From Orenia metallireducens (GTDB lineage: Bacteria > Bacillota > Halanaerobiia > Halobacteroidales > Halobacteroidaceae), in assembly GCF_003001995.1 (NCBI RefSeq), contig NZ_PVNB01000026.1, positions 1 through 48,470 of the forward strand: a DNA stretch of 48,470 bases. Direction: 5' to 3'. Below, piece by piece: positions 7,438-16,100 of this stretch. Position numbers and translations under genes: made by a program. Numbering within the stretch: position 1 is the first letter of the stretch; each line of letters begins with the position of its first letter. The notes under the pieces were generated by a model. The model ran no database searches. It was not told the DNA's origin and was given only the letters and a program-made list of their open reading frames with translations.

Positions 7438-8799
7438 TTATTTATCAAATTCAGTTATTGAATATTTATTTAAAGGTGTAGTATAAATATAATCACTTCC
7501 ACCTTTACTTTGATCACTAGAAACATAGCCAGCTTTATTTAAAGAATCAATAGTATCTTCTAATAACTTTAGATATTGTGATTGGCTCAGATAATCAAAG
7601 CTTATATTACGGTTTAACCCTCCATAACAGAATTCTTTGAAATCTTTAGGATCAGCAATATTAATTCCATATTTACTAGGGTTATTATAATATTCGGTAC
7701 CAGGAAAAGGTATTAATTGATGAATAGAAATCTCATTTGGTTTTGTCTCCAACATTAAAGAGATTGACTTATACTGTTCTTTTAAGTCTCCTGGCAAACC
7801 ATAAACCCAACCTGTTTTAACCCTTAATCCTGCTTCTTTGGCATATCTTATTCCTTGAATTATCTTATTACGGTTAAATCTTTTTCCTATATTTGTCAGT
7901 ATCTTATTAGATCCTGACTCAACACCAAAATATATCTTTTCGCAATTGGCTTCTTTTAATTTATAAGCAATTTCTTCATCGATAGTATCTACTCTCATTT
8001 GGCCAATCCAACTAATATTGAAATCTTTTTCAATGATACTATTACAGAATTCTAATATTCTTGATTTTTTAAGTAAGAAGATATCATCTACAAAAAAGAT
8101 ATTTTTAGCCCCATAGTGTTGATTTATATAAATCATCTCTTGAATGACATTCTCTACACACCGTACTGAAAATCCTTTGTTCAACATAACCCCTGAATAA
8201 TTACAACAGAATTTACATTTATAAGGGCAACCTCTCGAGCCTACCATAGAGTGATGGGTATATAAATCTAAATTATAGATACTTCGATCAATTAAAGGTA
8301 ACTCATTAACATCTGTTAAAATCTGCTTCTTATTATTCTCCATAATTCTATCATTGTCTCTATAAACTATACCAGGAAAGTCAATAATGCTTTTACCAGT
8401 TTCTAAGTTCTTAGCCAAGGGAACAATTATTGTCTCTCCCTCACCTTTCATAACAATATCAAAACCATCTTCTACTAAATCTTTAGGGAATAACGTAGCA
8501 TGAACCCCACCAGCAATTAAGTGTGACTCACAACCGTCAGCTTTTAATAAATCAATTATCTCTTTTGCGGTTGGGTAGGTTGGCGTAATAATTGAGAATC
8601 CTATTAAAAATGGGGCATATTTATCTAATTCTTCTACTAACCTTTTATTATTACGAAATTCTAGATTCTGATCAAAAATTCTTACTTCATATCCTGCATC
8701 TTTTAGTAAAGTACCTATATATCCAACACCCAATGGATATTCACTATAAGTTCGCTTAGGATTATAAGACCGTGGCACTACTAAAGCGATTTTTTTCAT
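7438..8799 (-). CDS. B12-binding radical SAM protein
   Basis: A 453-residue cytosolic protein. The N-terminal half (about 1-140) is a cobalamin-binding Rossmann-like domain with the AGGVHAT segment typical of B12-radical SAM enzymes. The radical SAM core follows with the cluster motif CPYKCKFC (Cys 191, 195, 198), then the DDIF and GVESGS segments that line the barrel. I place the start at the second Met (MKKIALVV). The first ATG, 15 bases upstream, overlaps the ribosome binding site GGAGGT, which has the right distance to the second one. Substrate unknown; such enzymes often methylate or rearrange unreactive carbons. Operon with the kinase-like gene downstream. Confidence 0.85.
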   Translation of the reverse strand: MKKIALVVPRSYNPKRTYSEYPLGVGYIGTLLKDAGYEVRIFDQNLEFRNNKRLVEELDKYAPFLIGFSIITPTYPTAKEIIDLLKADGCESHLIAGGVHATLFPKDLVEDGFDIVMKGEGETIIVPLAKNLETGKSIIDFPGIVYRDNDRIMENNKKQILTDVNELPLIDRSIYNLDLYTHHSMVGSRGCPYKCKFCCNYSGVMLNKGFSVRCVENVIQEMIYINQHYGAKNIFFVDDIFLLKKSRILEFCNSIIEKDFNISWIGQMRVDTIDEEIAYKLKEANCEKIYFGVESGSNKILTNIGKRFNRNKIIQGIRYAKEAGLRVKTGWVYGLPGDLKEQYKSISLMLETKPNEISIHQLIPFPGTEYYNNPSKYGINIADPKDFKEFCYGGLNRNISFDYLSQSQYLKLLEDTIDSLNKAGYVSSDQSKGGSDYIYTTPLNKYSITEFDK

Positions 8800-8871
8800 A
8801 AATCCTACCTCCATTAATTTTAAATAATTATTAGTTAATCTAGAATATTATAAATATATAATTAATATAAA

Positions 8872-9351
8872 TCACTTATCCTTAATAGCTAATATTTCAA
8901 ATTCTATTGTTCCTACTGGAACTTCAACTTTAACAATATCTCCTACTTTATTATTTAATAAAGCCTTCCCCATAGGAGTATCATTAGCTATTTTACCCTC
9001 TTCTGGGTCTGATTCTGTACTACCTACAATCATATAATCAATAGTATCACCAAATTCTAAATCTTTAACTTTAACAGTAGTTCCTATCCTAACTTTATCC
9101 GTACTAACATTAGTTGTACTAATTATTTGAGCATTTTTTAAAGTGTCTTTAAGTTCTCTTATTCTAGCTTCCACCATATTTAACTCATCTTTAGTATATA
9201 AGAATTCCGAATTTTCTCTTAGATCACCATGTTCACTTGCTTCCTTTAACTTTTTTGCCAGCTTCCTTTTCTTAGGTCCTTTTAAATATTGCAACTCTTC
9301 TTGTAATTTATTGTACCCTTCCTGTGTAACAAATACCTTATCTTCTGTCAT
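8872..9351 (-). CDS. greA: Transcription elongation factor GreA
   Basis: A 159-residue protein, the usual GreA length. Residues 1-75 form the antiparallel coiled coil with the tip motif GDLRENSEF, whose Asp and Glu are the acidic residues that reach into the RNA polymerase secondary channel. The rest is the FKBP-like domain with a DTPMGKALL segment. It rescues backtracked polymerase by stimulating transcript cleavage. An in-frame TAA directly before the ATG fixes the start, yet the only good ribosome binding site is 29 nt away (see the leader entry). The radical SAM gene follows after 72 bases with no terminator visible between. Confidence 0.95.
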   Translation of the reverse strand: MTEDKVFVTQEGYNKLQEELQYLKGPKKRKLAKKLKEASEHGDLRENSEFLYTKDELNMVEARIRELKDTLKNAQIISTTNVSTDKVRIGTTVKVKDLEFGDTIDYMIVGSTESDPEEGKIANDTPMGKALLNNKVGDIVKVEVPVGTIEFEILAIKDK

Positions 9352-9386
9352 AGATTAACATCGCTAATTTAAAGCGATTTCCTCCC
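9352..9386 (-). promoter_or_regulatory. greA leader with a hairpin between Shine-Dalgarno and start codon
   Basis: On the minus strand GGGAGG (9386-9381) is 29 nt from the greA ATG (9351-9349). Between them ATCGCT and AGCGAT form a 6-bp stem (plus 9360-9365 with 9373-9378) and a 7-nt loop. Folding brings the effective spacing to about 10 nt. An out-of-frame ATG at 9361-9359 opens a 7-codon reading frame (MLIYDRR) that overlaps the greA start. Confidence 0.5.
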
Positions 9387-9510
9387 TTCAAATAACTTAA
9401 TATAGATTCTATAACTATAGCTAATCTTGTAAAAATTATAAATATATTCTCTTAAGAAGTGTTTATTGCAGAAAGCCTACCAAACCCCACTTCCAATTAT
9501 TGTAAAAACC

Positions 9511-9521
9511 ATGATAATCAT
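9511..9521. promoter_or_regulatory. Fur-box-like dyad between greA and the WYL gene
   Basis: ATGATAATCAT is a perfect dyad and matches the core of the Fur consensus (GATAATGATAATCATTATC), but the outer parts match poorly. It lies about 160 bp before greA. A single short match in AT-rich DNA is weak evidence. I see no other clear site in this intergenic stretch. Confidence 0.2.
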
Positions 9522-9596
9522 TGAATTTATTGCCATTTATACTTATTATTCTATATATATCTTATATATCCTTTAATGCTACTATTATTAGTTAAT

Positions 9597-10586
9597 TTAA
9601 TTATAATTCCCCATCATCTTCTCCACAGTCTCTTTCATCTCCTTACGAAAACTAAGTGGCTCTATTACCTCTAAGTACTCTGCTTGACTTAATAACCACA
9701 TCTTAATACCCTCTCCATAAACCTCAGCTTTTACAATATATTTATCATCTTCTTGAGCAACTATCTCTGCTGTTGGCAATCTATCTAATATAGCTTCTAT
9801 AGATCTACCCCAGAACTTAAACTTAATATTCATCAATTTTCCTGTATACATAAACTGTACTCGCTTTCTAAACTCTCCTTCTTTAAAATCCTTAACATAA
9901 GGAATCCTAAATCTCTCTGCTTTAATTTCATAGTTCTGAATTCTATCTAAACGATATACTATCGGAAAATCTAAGTCTGAATCACATATATAAGCAATCA
10001 GATAAAAGTAGAATTCAGAGAATATAACTCCTACTGGCTTTAAGCATCTTTTCTTTACTTCTGAAGAGGTAGCCTTAATATAATCAACCTCTACAACCTT
10101 CTTTTCCCTAACTGCCTTACTAAAATCCCAAATAACTTCAAATAAATCCTTACCATGCTCTAGTGGATTATAATAAAAACGCTCACTTTTAATTACTTCT
10201 GTAATATGCTTCCTTTCTTCAGGCTCAGCTTGTAAAATCAACTTATCTAATAATTGATTCATCTCTGCTTCATTGAAAGAACGACTTTCTAATAATACCT
10301 TACTAATAGCAAGTATCTCTTTTTGTGTTAACCAACTACTATCCTCTCTCTTTAATCTATACCCTTTCTTCTTTCTATCATAGATTAACTTAATCTTGTC
10401 ATTATAATTATAAGCACCTACAAAGTAATTTCTAATCTCCTTAATATCCCTTTGAATAGTTTTTTTATCTACCGAAAATCGCTCAGCTTCTTCGGCTTTA
10501 TTTAAAATTTTACCTTGATTTAATCTTTCAAAAATAGATAATAATCTTAATGGCTTTGATGAATCTCCTCTATTAATTATACTCAC
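9597..10586 (-). CDS. WYL-domain transcriptional regulator
   Basis: A 329-residue protein. Residues about 10-60 are a DeoR-like helix-turn-helix (LLSIFERLNQG, then a recognition part around VDKKTIQRDIKEI). Residues about 145-225 are a WYL domain with the PVGVIFSEFYFYLIAY and YRLDRI segments, and the remainder is the WYL C-terminal extension. Members bind nucleic-acid-like ligands and often control defence genes (BrxR and CapW are examples). The start is GTG. It stands alone between a terminator at 10693-10718 and a gap before greA. Its targets cannot be told from here; the nearby GGDEF operon or the defence loci are candidates. Confidence 0.88.
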   Translation of the reverse strand: MSIINRGDSSKPLRLLSIFERLNQGKILNKAEEAERFSVDKKTIQRDIKEIRNYFVGAYNYNDKIKLIYDRKKKGYRLKREDSSWLTQKEILAISKVLLESRSFNEAEMNQLLDKLILQAEPEERKHITEVIKSERFYYNPLEHGKDLFEVIWDFSKAVREKKVVEVDYIKATSSEVKKRCLKPVGVIFSEFYFYLIAYICDSDLDFPIVYRLDRIQNYEIKAERFRIPYVKDFKEGEFRKRVQFMYTGKLMNIKFKFWGRSIEAILDRLPTAEIVAQEDDKYIVKAEVYGEGIKMWLLSQAEYLEVIEPLSFRKEMKETVEKMMGNYN

Positions 10587-10692
10587 CCTCTTTTTTATAA
10601 TTTTATTTAAAATATCTTAACTTATTATTTGTTTATTTTTATTATAAAATTTCTATATAAAACATTAATTTCCTTTATATAAGATAAAATTA

Positions 10693-10718
10693 ATGGCTAA
10701 TATTTTGCTATTAGCCAT
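10693..10718 (-). terminator. Terminator of the GGDEF operon
   Basis: ATGGCTAAT (10693-10701) pairs with ATTAGCCAT (10710-10718), a 9-bp stem with an 8-nt loop. On the minus strand it is followed by a T-rich stretch. It lies 42 bases after the last gene of the operon. Confidence 0.65.
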
Positions 10719-10759
10719 CTCTAATTGTTATTTTAATTATTTTAGAAAATTATACTATT

Positions 10760-11308
10760 TTAAGATAAATTATTACAAATGTTCTTCAACCCTCTAATTA
10801 GTTTATAAATCTTTTTTTGAGAATGATTTGCCATAAATTTTATAGGATTTACAGTCCCTTCCTCATAGTACAGAGAAGATAAACTCTCAAAATCTATACC
10901 AGAAATCAAGTAATCCTCTACCCATTCTTGTGGTACTTTACATTCAACATTCTTCTGGTTATAAGTTTTTAAAGTTACTTTATAATAGATCGCCGACTCA
11001 TCTAAACCTAGCTTAGAAATTATTGCTTTTTGTAAGCCACGATCAGTAAAATTAACCATCACTTGCTCTTGTAGAGAATATTTAAATCTAGTCCTCTTAC
11101 TATCAACGCAGTCTTTATTATCATGATGATTCTCCTTACTTAAAACAGAATATAAATGCTTCATTGAAAATTCTAAGTCAGTAAATTGCTCTTCAAATTC
11201 TTCTCCTAAATTTATTGAATCTTTGATTTTCTTAAATCTTTCATAAAATACTCCATATTCATAACAAGCAACTTGGCATAATTTCCTCCTATAAGCCTCA
11301 CCAAACAT
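10760..11308 (-). CDS. Hypothetical protein, paralog of the upstream gene
   Basis: A 182-residue protein without signal peptide or membrane segment. It aligns with the product of 11344-12042: both have an aromatic N-terminal helix (CYEYGVFYERF against CYYEYMEFYDQF), an LEF/LEYTM segment, a RFKY/RFNY block opening a beta-rich middle part, and an IDFESLSSLY/IDLEAIKSLY segment. This copy is shorter at the C-terminus. RBS AAGGGGG precedes the ATG. It lies in an operon with a GGDEF protein. No family recognised. A role in c-di-GMP sensing is only a guess from position. Confidence 0.7.
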   Translation of the reverse strand: MFGEAYRRKLCQVACYEYGVFYERFKKIKDSINLGEEFEEQFTDLEFSMKHLYSVLSKENHHDNKDCVDSKRTRFKYSLQEQVMVNFTDRGLQKAIISKLGLDESAIYYKVTLKTYNQKNVECKVPQEWVEDYLISGIDFESLSSLYYEEGTVNPIKFMANHSQKKIYKLIRGLKNICNNLS

Positions 11309-11343
11309 CTTATTACCCCCTTAGAATTTAATATTATTCTAGA

Positions 11344-12042
11344 TTATCTAAGACTGAATCTATTTTTAAACTTCTGACTCTGCTTCTGATACCACTCGAA
11401 GTCTTCAAAATCAGATAGCTCTTTAGTACTACTACATATCTTAGCAGAAAGATATTCTCCTTTAGGGTTATAGCATACATTTAAGGCTACCTGACACTGC
11501 CCAAAGTGATCTCTAATTTCCTTAGGTGCATCTAACAATAGCTGATACATCTTTTGATCAAAATTATCTCTAATAAACTCCTCAATTCCAACCTCATCTT
11601 GAATATTATATAATGATTTTATAGCTTCTAAATCAATTTTACAGCCAAGATAACCTGATAACGATTCAGCAGGTAATCTATATTCTCGCTCTTGAGTATC
11701 TGTTTGTATTAAAACTTGATACCATAGCCCCTGTTCATCTACTTCTAAATTTATAATTCTCCCTTTAAACACATTACAGGATGGAAAAGTAACGATAACC
11801 TCATCACCTACACGATAATTAAAGCGAAATTCAGTCTGCTTAGTTATCTCCTCCCATCTGGTTCTGATATAGCCAGAATCAACTGTCCAACTTAATTCTG
11901 CCATCGTATACTCTAAATCATAGAGCTTATGCTTAATACCACTATCTTCTTTATCAATTTCGTCTATATACCTATGAAATTGATCATAAAACTCCATATA
12001 TTCATAATAACATTCTCTGATTCTTGAATATAAACTTTCCAT
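11344..12042 (-). CDS. Hypothetical protein, longer paralog of 10760-11308
   Basis: A 232-residue soluble protein. The N-terminal 60 residues are helical and aromatic-rich. The middle (about 75-130, with FNYRVGDEVIVTFPS) looks like a small beta-barrel domain resembling Tudor- or KOW-like folds, though I cannot assign one. The C-terminus has an extra part of about 60 residues, with NVCYNPKGEYLSAKIC, not found in the paralog. The ATG has a strong GGAGGTG site. It lies 21 bases after the GGDEF gene and 35 before its paralog, so one operon. Function unknown. Confidence 0.7.
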   Translation of the reverse strand: MESLYSRIRECYYEYMEFYDQFHRYIDEIDKEDSGIKHKLYDLEYTMAELSWTVDSGYIRTRWEEITKQTEFRFNYRVGDEVIVTFPSCNVFKGRIINLEVDEQGLWYQVLIQTDTQEREYRLPAESLSGYLGCKIDLEAIKSLYNIQDEVGIEEFIRDNFDQKMYQLLLDAPKEIRDHFGQCQVALNVCYNPKGEYLSAKICSSTKELSDFEDFEWYQKQSQKFKNRFSLR

Positions 12043-12063
12043 AAATACACCTCCACAAATTAA

Positions 12064-12645
12064 TTAATAATTTACTATACAATCCTTACCCTTTTCTTTA
12101 GCTTGATAAAGTGCTGTATCTACTCTCCTTAAAGCATCTTCAGTCTTTATACTATTCTCATCTAATGTATAACAGCCAATAGATACTGCAAAATTTATCT
12201 CTTCATCAAAAATTGAAAGAGAGGCTTGACTAATCTTATTATGTAATTTCTCTCCTACTACCTTAGCTTCTTTGGCTGAACAGTTAAATAAGGCAATAAT
12301 AAATTCATCACCTCCATACCTAGCAACTAAATCTGTTTTACGTATAACTGATTCAGCCTTATTAGCTATATCCTTAATCACCATATCTCCTACCTGATGA
12401 CCATATTGGTCATTAATCTCCTTGAAATTATCTATATCTAACATAAGTAAGGAGTATGGTGTATTGTTTTTCCTTAACTTAGATACAAGATACTCATAAT
12501 TATAAACTCCAGTCATTCCATCTCTAATTGCTCTTTGATACATCTTTTCAGCTTCTGTTTTATAGTAGTTAACCCTATTTCTTAACTTAAGATTATTTAT
12601 GATAAGAAGTAATAAAACACCAATTAAAATAATATGATAAATCAT
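12064..12645 (-). CDS. Membrane-anchored diguanylate cyclase (GGDEF)
   Basis: About 193 residues. One N-terminal membrane helix (start MIYHIILIGVLLLLIINN) is followed by a short linker and a GGDEF domain: DGMTGVYNYEYL at its start, LMLDIDNFKEIND for metal binding, and an intact ARYGGDEFIIAL active site. It converts two GTP to c-di-GMP at the membrane. I place the start at the ATG 15 bases inside the longest frame, because the outer codon is TTG and GGGGTGG sits at the right distance from the inner ATG. No RxxD inhibitory site is seen directly before the GGDEF motif. First gene of a three-gene operon. Confidence 0.9.
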   Translation of the reverse strand: MIYHIILIGVLLLLIINNLKLRNRVNYYKTEAEKMYQRAIRDGMTGVYNYEYLVSKLRKNNTPYSLLMLDIDNFKEINDQYGHQVGDMVIKDIANKAESVIRKTDLVARYGGDEFIIALFNCSAKEAKVVGEKLHNKISQASLSIFDEEINFAVSIGCYTLDENSIKTEDALRRVDTALYQAKEKGKDCIVNY

Positions 12646-12700
12646 TATAATCCACCCCAACTTATAATTTTAATAAACACATCCCCACTTCTTGATTTAT

Positions 12701-12734
12701 ATAATACCATTAGGTGATGGACAATTTATGTCTA
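12701..12734 (-). promoter_or_regulatory. Candidate promoter and operator of the GGDEF operon
   Basis: On the minus strand TAGACATAAATTGTCC (12734-12719) is followed after 12 bases by TATTAT (12706-12701). Block and distance match the element before the dynamin operon: 14 of 16 bases are identical and the 12-base spacing is the same. No standard -35 hexamer is in place. Confidence 0.5.
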
Positions 12735-12778
12735 GATCATATAATTTAAGTAATTTTTATATAATTAGCAGAATAAAA

Positions 12779-12791
12779 TGGGCACCGCCCA
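12779..12791. other. Short GC-rich hairpin upstream of the GGDEF operon
   Basis: TGGGC-ACC-GCCCA forms a 5-bp GC-rich stem that stands out in AT-rich DNA. It is flanked by T-rich sequence on both sides. It could be a weak terminator or a regulatory hairpin. It does not fit any riboswitch I know. Confidence 0.3.
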
Positions 12792-12806
12792 GTATTTTAT
12801 AATTAA

Positions 12807-12944
12807 AATCTTCAAAGATTAATTCAAAATATTTTTTTGCAACCAATCTCGCCAATTTACACGAATTTAAACCAAGACCTTTTTAAAAACCTAATTTAAA
12901 TTGAACTTTATTTTTAATTCGTACAATTCGCGTTAATTCGTTGC
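12807..12944. repeat. Dispersed intergenic repeat, copy 1
   Basis: The ends 12839-12868 and 12915-12944 are imperfect inverted repeats of the GCAAC-GAATTAACGCGAAT type. The inside carries CAAGACCTT and AACCTAATTT. Copy 2 at 47781-47964 has the same ends (GCCAC-GAATT-ACACG), the same inner block and the same left flank (AATCTT, TAATTCAAAA). No coding capacity. Together with the hairpin, the promoter element and the terminator it fills the 480-bp gap between the GGDEF gene and addA. Confidence 0.6.
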
Positions 12945-13036
12945 TACTTTCTCTTTGTTTTAAATACTTTAAAAAGTTATCCACAATCTCTAAAAATGCA
13001 TACTTTCCTGATATTATAAAATATTAATATCAATAA

Positions 13037-13064
13037 AAAAGGACTCTATTAATAGAGTCCTTTT
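13037..13064 (-). terminator. Terminator of the addBA operon
   Basis: AAAAGGACTCTATT (13037-13050) and AATAGAGTCCTTTT (13051-13064) are perfect reverse complements, and the minus strand continues with a run of T. A classical intrinsic terminator about 60 bp after addA. Confidence 0.85.
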
Positions 13065-13123
13065 GCAAAAATTTTAATCTTTACCTAGTTATGTATTTGA
13101 ACTTTTTATAAATTCACCCTTCT

Positions 13124-16100
13124 CTATATCTCTTTCAACCTCTCACCTTTCTCACCATCGACAAGATAAAGATATCCCTTTACTTCTTCCTGTCCACCTA
13201 TCTCTTTAACTACCTGTTGATATATCTTGACTTGTTCTCTATAATTCTCTAATAAATAAGTTATATCTTCTGGCTTATTAATTTTATTCGTCTTCCAATC
13301 AACTACCGCTAATCTTCCATCTTCATCTTTAAAGATTAAATCGATGGTTCCTCTAATCTTCTTGTCTTCAGTTTCTAAATAAAATGGCACTTCTTCTCTG
13401 TACTTAGCCTGAATTATCCTCTTAAATTCATCACACTCTTCTAGTCTAGAGATTGTCTTAACTACTTCTCCTCTTAGATTTGTATACTCTTGATGTTGAG
13501 GATATAAGTTAAAAAGATAATCTAAATCTACTTCTAAACCTTTGGCCATTAATTCAATAGCTTTATGAACAATACTGCCTTTTAATCCTCCATAATTATT
13601 ATTTAATAACGATAGATTAAGAGTTTGATTGCCTTCAACTTCCCCTTTATTCTTTAATAATTGGGAAGGGGTCACGACCTCTTTACCATAGTTAAAGTCC
13701 TCGGACAGATCTAAGCTAATCTCTTCCTTAAAATCTTCCTCTTTTGCATCTTCGCCCAAATCTAGCTCCTTTTTACCTTTACTAATCTCTATAAACAACT
13801 CTCTATCTTTTACCTTAATTTCAATCCTATCACTATTCTCTTCACCGGCTAGAAATTCTGCTAAATCATACTTTAACCCATCCTCTATTAACCACCTAAA
13901 GCTATTGTAGAACTTAGGCTTATCCTGATCTACTACCCCTGATAAAAATAGCATCTCTTCTGATCTAGTAACTCCTACATAGAAGATCCGCTTTTCTTCC
14001 ATCAATTCTTTATCTTCTATTTCTTTTCTTAAGATACCATAAGCAAAGTTCTTTTCTTTATGCAGTTGATCATTATAATACCTTAAACCTAGATAATCTT
14101 TATTTTCTACCTCATCACAGATAATAGGAGAGGCATTAATTCTTGGTTTACTACTAATATTAGCTAAAAACACTACAGGAAACTCCTTACCCTTAGAGGC
14201 ATGAACAGTCATTAATTTAACCTTGCCCCTCTCACTTCTATCTTCAACCTCTCCTGTTCCTTCCTTCTCCTCACTATTAATTAAAAGTTCTAGCTCTTTA
14301 AGAAATTTATATAAATCTCCTTCACTACGATAACTAAAATCAGCAGCCTCATTTAATAGTTTCTCTATATTAGCCAAACGTTGCTCACCTTTAGCCCCTG
14401 CTAAATAACTACCATAGGCTCCACAATCTATTAAAATAATATTGATTAAACGGTCTATACTCACTTTATTCTTTAATTCCGACCATTTATTAAATTTCTC
14501 TTTAACCTCTGGTTTTACCTTAAAGACTCGCTCTAACAAACTATCATCTGTAAATCCATAACCTTTACTATCAACGGTCAAGCTAAATAACTGATCATCA
14601 CTTAAAGCAAATAATGGACTTCTCATTAGTCCAAAAGAATTTAAATCATCTTGAGGAAAGACTAAACTCTTTAAGGCTACGTAGATATCATAGATCTCCT
14701 GTTGCTGATAAAAACCTAAGCCGCCTACTGTTTGATAAGGAATATCATACTCTTCTAAAGCTGCCTCATACTCTTTTAATCTACTTCTACTTCTCATTAA
14801 GATAGCTATATCTCCATAAGTAACAGGTACTTGCTCTTTTTCTTTAGCTATCTTCTTACCTGAATTAGTAACTAACCACTTTATCTTTTTTGCAATATTT
14901 TCTCCTTCTATTTCTGCACTACTATAATCATCATCACTATCAGGCTTACTAGTAACTAATATCTCTAAATGCGACTCTAAGTTCTCCCTAATTTCCTTAG
15001 AAAATGTAACACCGCGACCATATTCAAGGCCTTCATAGGCAACATCATAGTCATTCTCTTCTATCATTATCTCTTTAAAGACAGTATTTACAAAGTCAAT
15101 AATCCCTTGATTAGAACGAAAGTTATCCTTAAGCTTTATAATTCTATCTTCAGTTCTATCTGGTGAAATCTGATCTAAGACTTGATTAAAAATTCTAATA
15201 TCTGCCCTTCTAAAGCCATAAATACTTTGCTTAGGATCTCCTACTACAAATAGCTTGTTTTCATCTAATTTCTTATAGTCACCATCCCTAGTGACCAAAG
15301 GACTAATAATCTTCCATTGTAGTGGGTTAGTATCTTGAAACTCATCAACCATAATAAAGCTAAGCTCATTTCTTAACTCTTCTACCAAATCATAATTTTC
15401 CTCGAATAGTTGTACAGTCTTTTCTTCTAAATCTAAATAATCTAAATATCCTTTGCTATCCTTTAAACCCTGATACTCTTCTTTAATCAATTGATAAATC
15501 TCCAAAAGTGACTCTAATATTTCAGGATCTACTAAAGTATCATTATCTTCATCAACTATAATTGGAGTTTTATTATTCTTAGGCATTAAAGCTAAGATAG
15601 TACTCTTAAACTCTTTATGTAAATTATTAACAGCTTTCTTGCTCTCATTACCACCTTCCCAGTCCCCAGCTTTCATCTTTCTATAAATACTCAGTTCTTT
15701 TCCTTTATCAAAATCATAACAACATCTAATCAAGCCAAAGTGTAATTCTAATAATTCTAGCTTGGTTTCAGTTTTCTGATTCTTAGAGTACTTACTTAGC
15801 TTCTTAGCTATCTTGGGATATAAATCAATTATCTGATTAACTACCATAACCCCTTCTGATTCTTCTTTAGGATAGTAGTCTCCTAAAGCTTTGACAATTT
15901 CTTGAACTTCTTCCTTCTGTAAATAATTTTTTATCACTCTCATATTAATACTATAAACTAGCTCTGCTAAATCACCGTTGACATTAGCAATATCTCTACT
16001 GCTCAAGACTCCATCTAATCTATCTCTTATACCTAACATACTCTTAAAAATATTAATTAACCTTGCTTTGCCATAGATAAAAGTTAAGTACCAGAGTTTT

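Noticed and set aside
9511-9521. True Fur box controlling greA
   Set aside because: Only the inner 11 bases fit and no iron-related gene is near; kept as a low-confidence feature only.
12779-12791. c-di-GMP riboswitch before the GGDEF gene
   Set aside because: The GC-rich hairpin is only 5 bp long, the conserved GEMM core sequences are missing, and it lies upstream of the apparent promoter.
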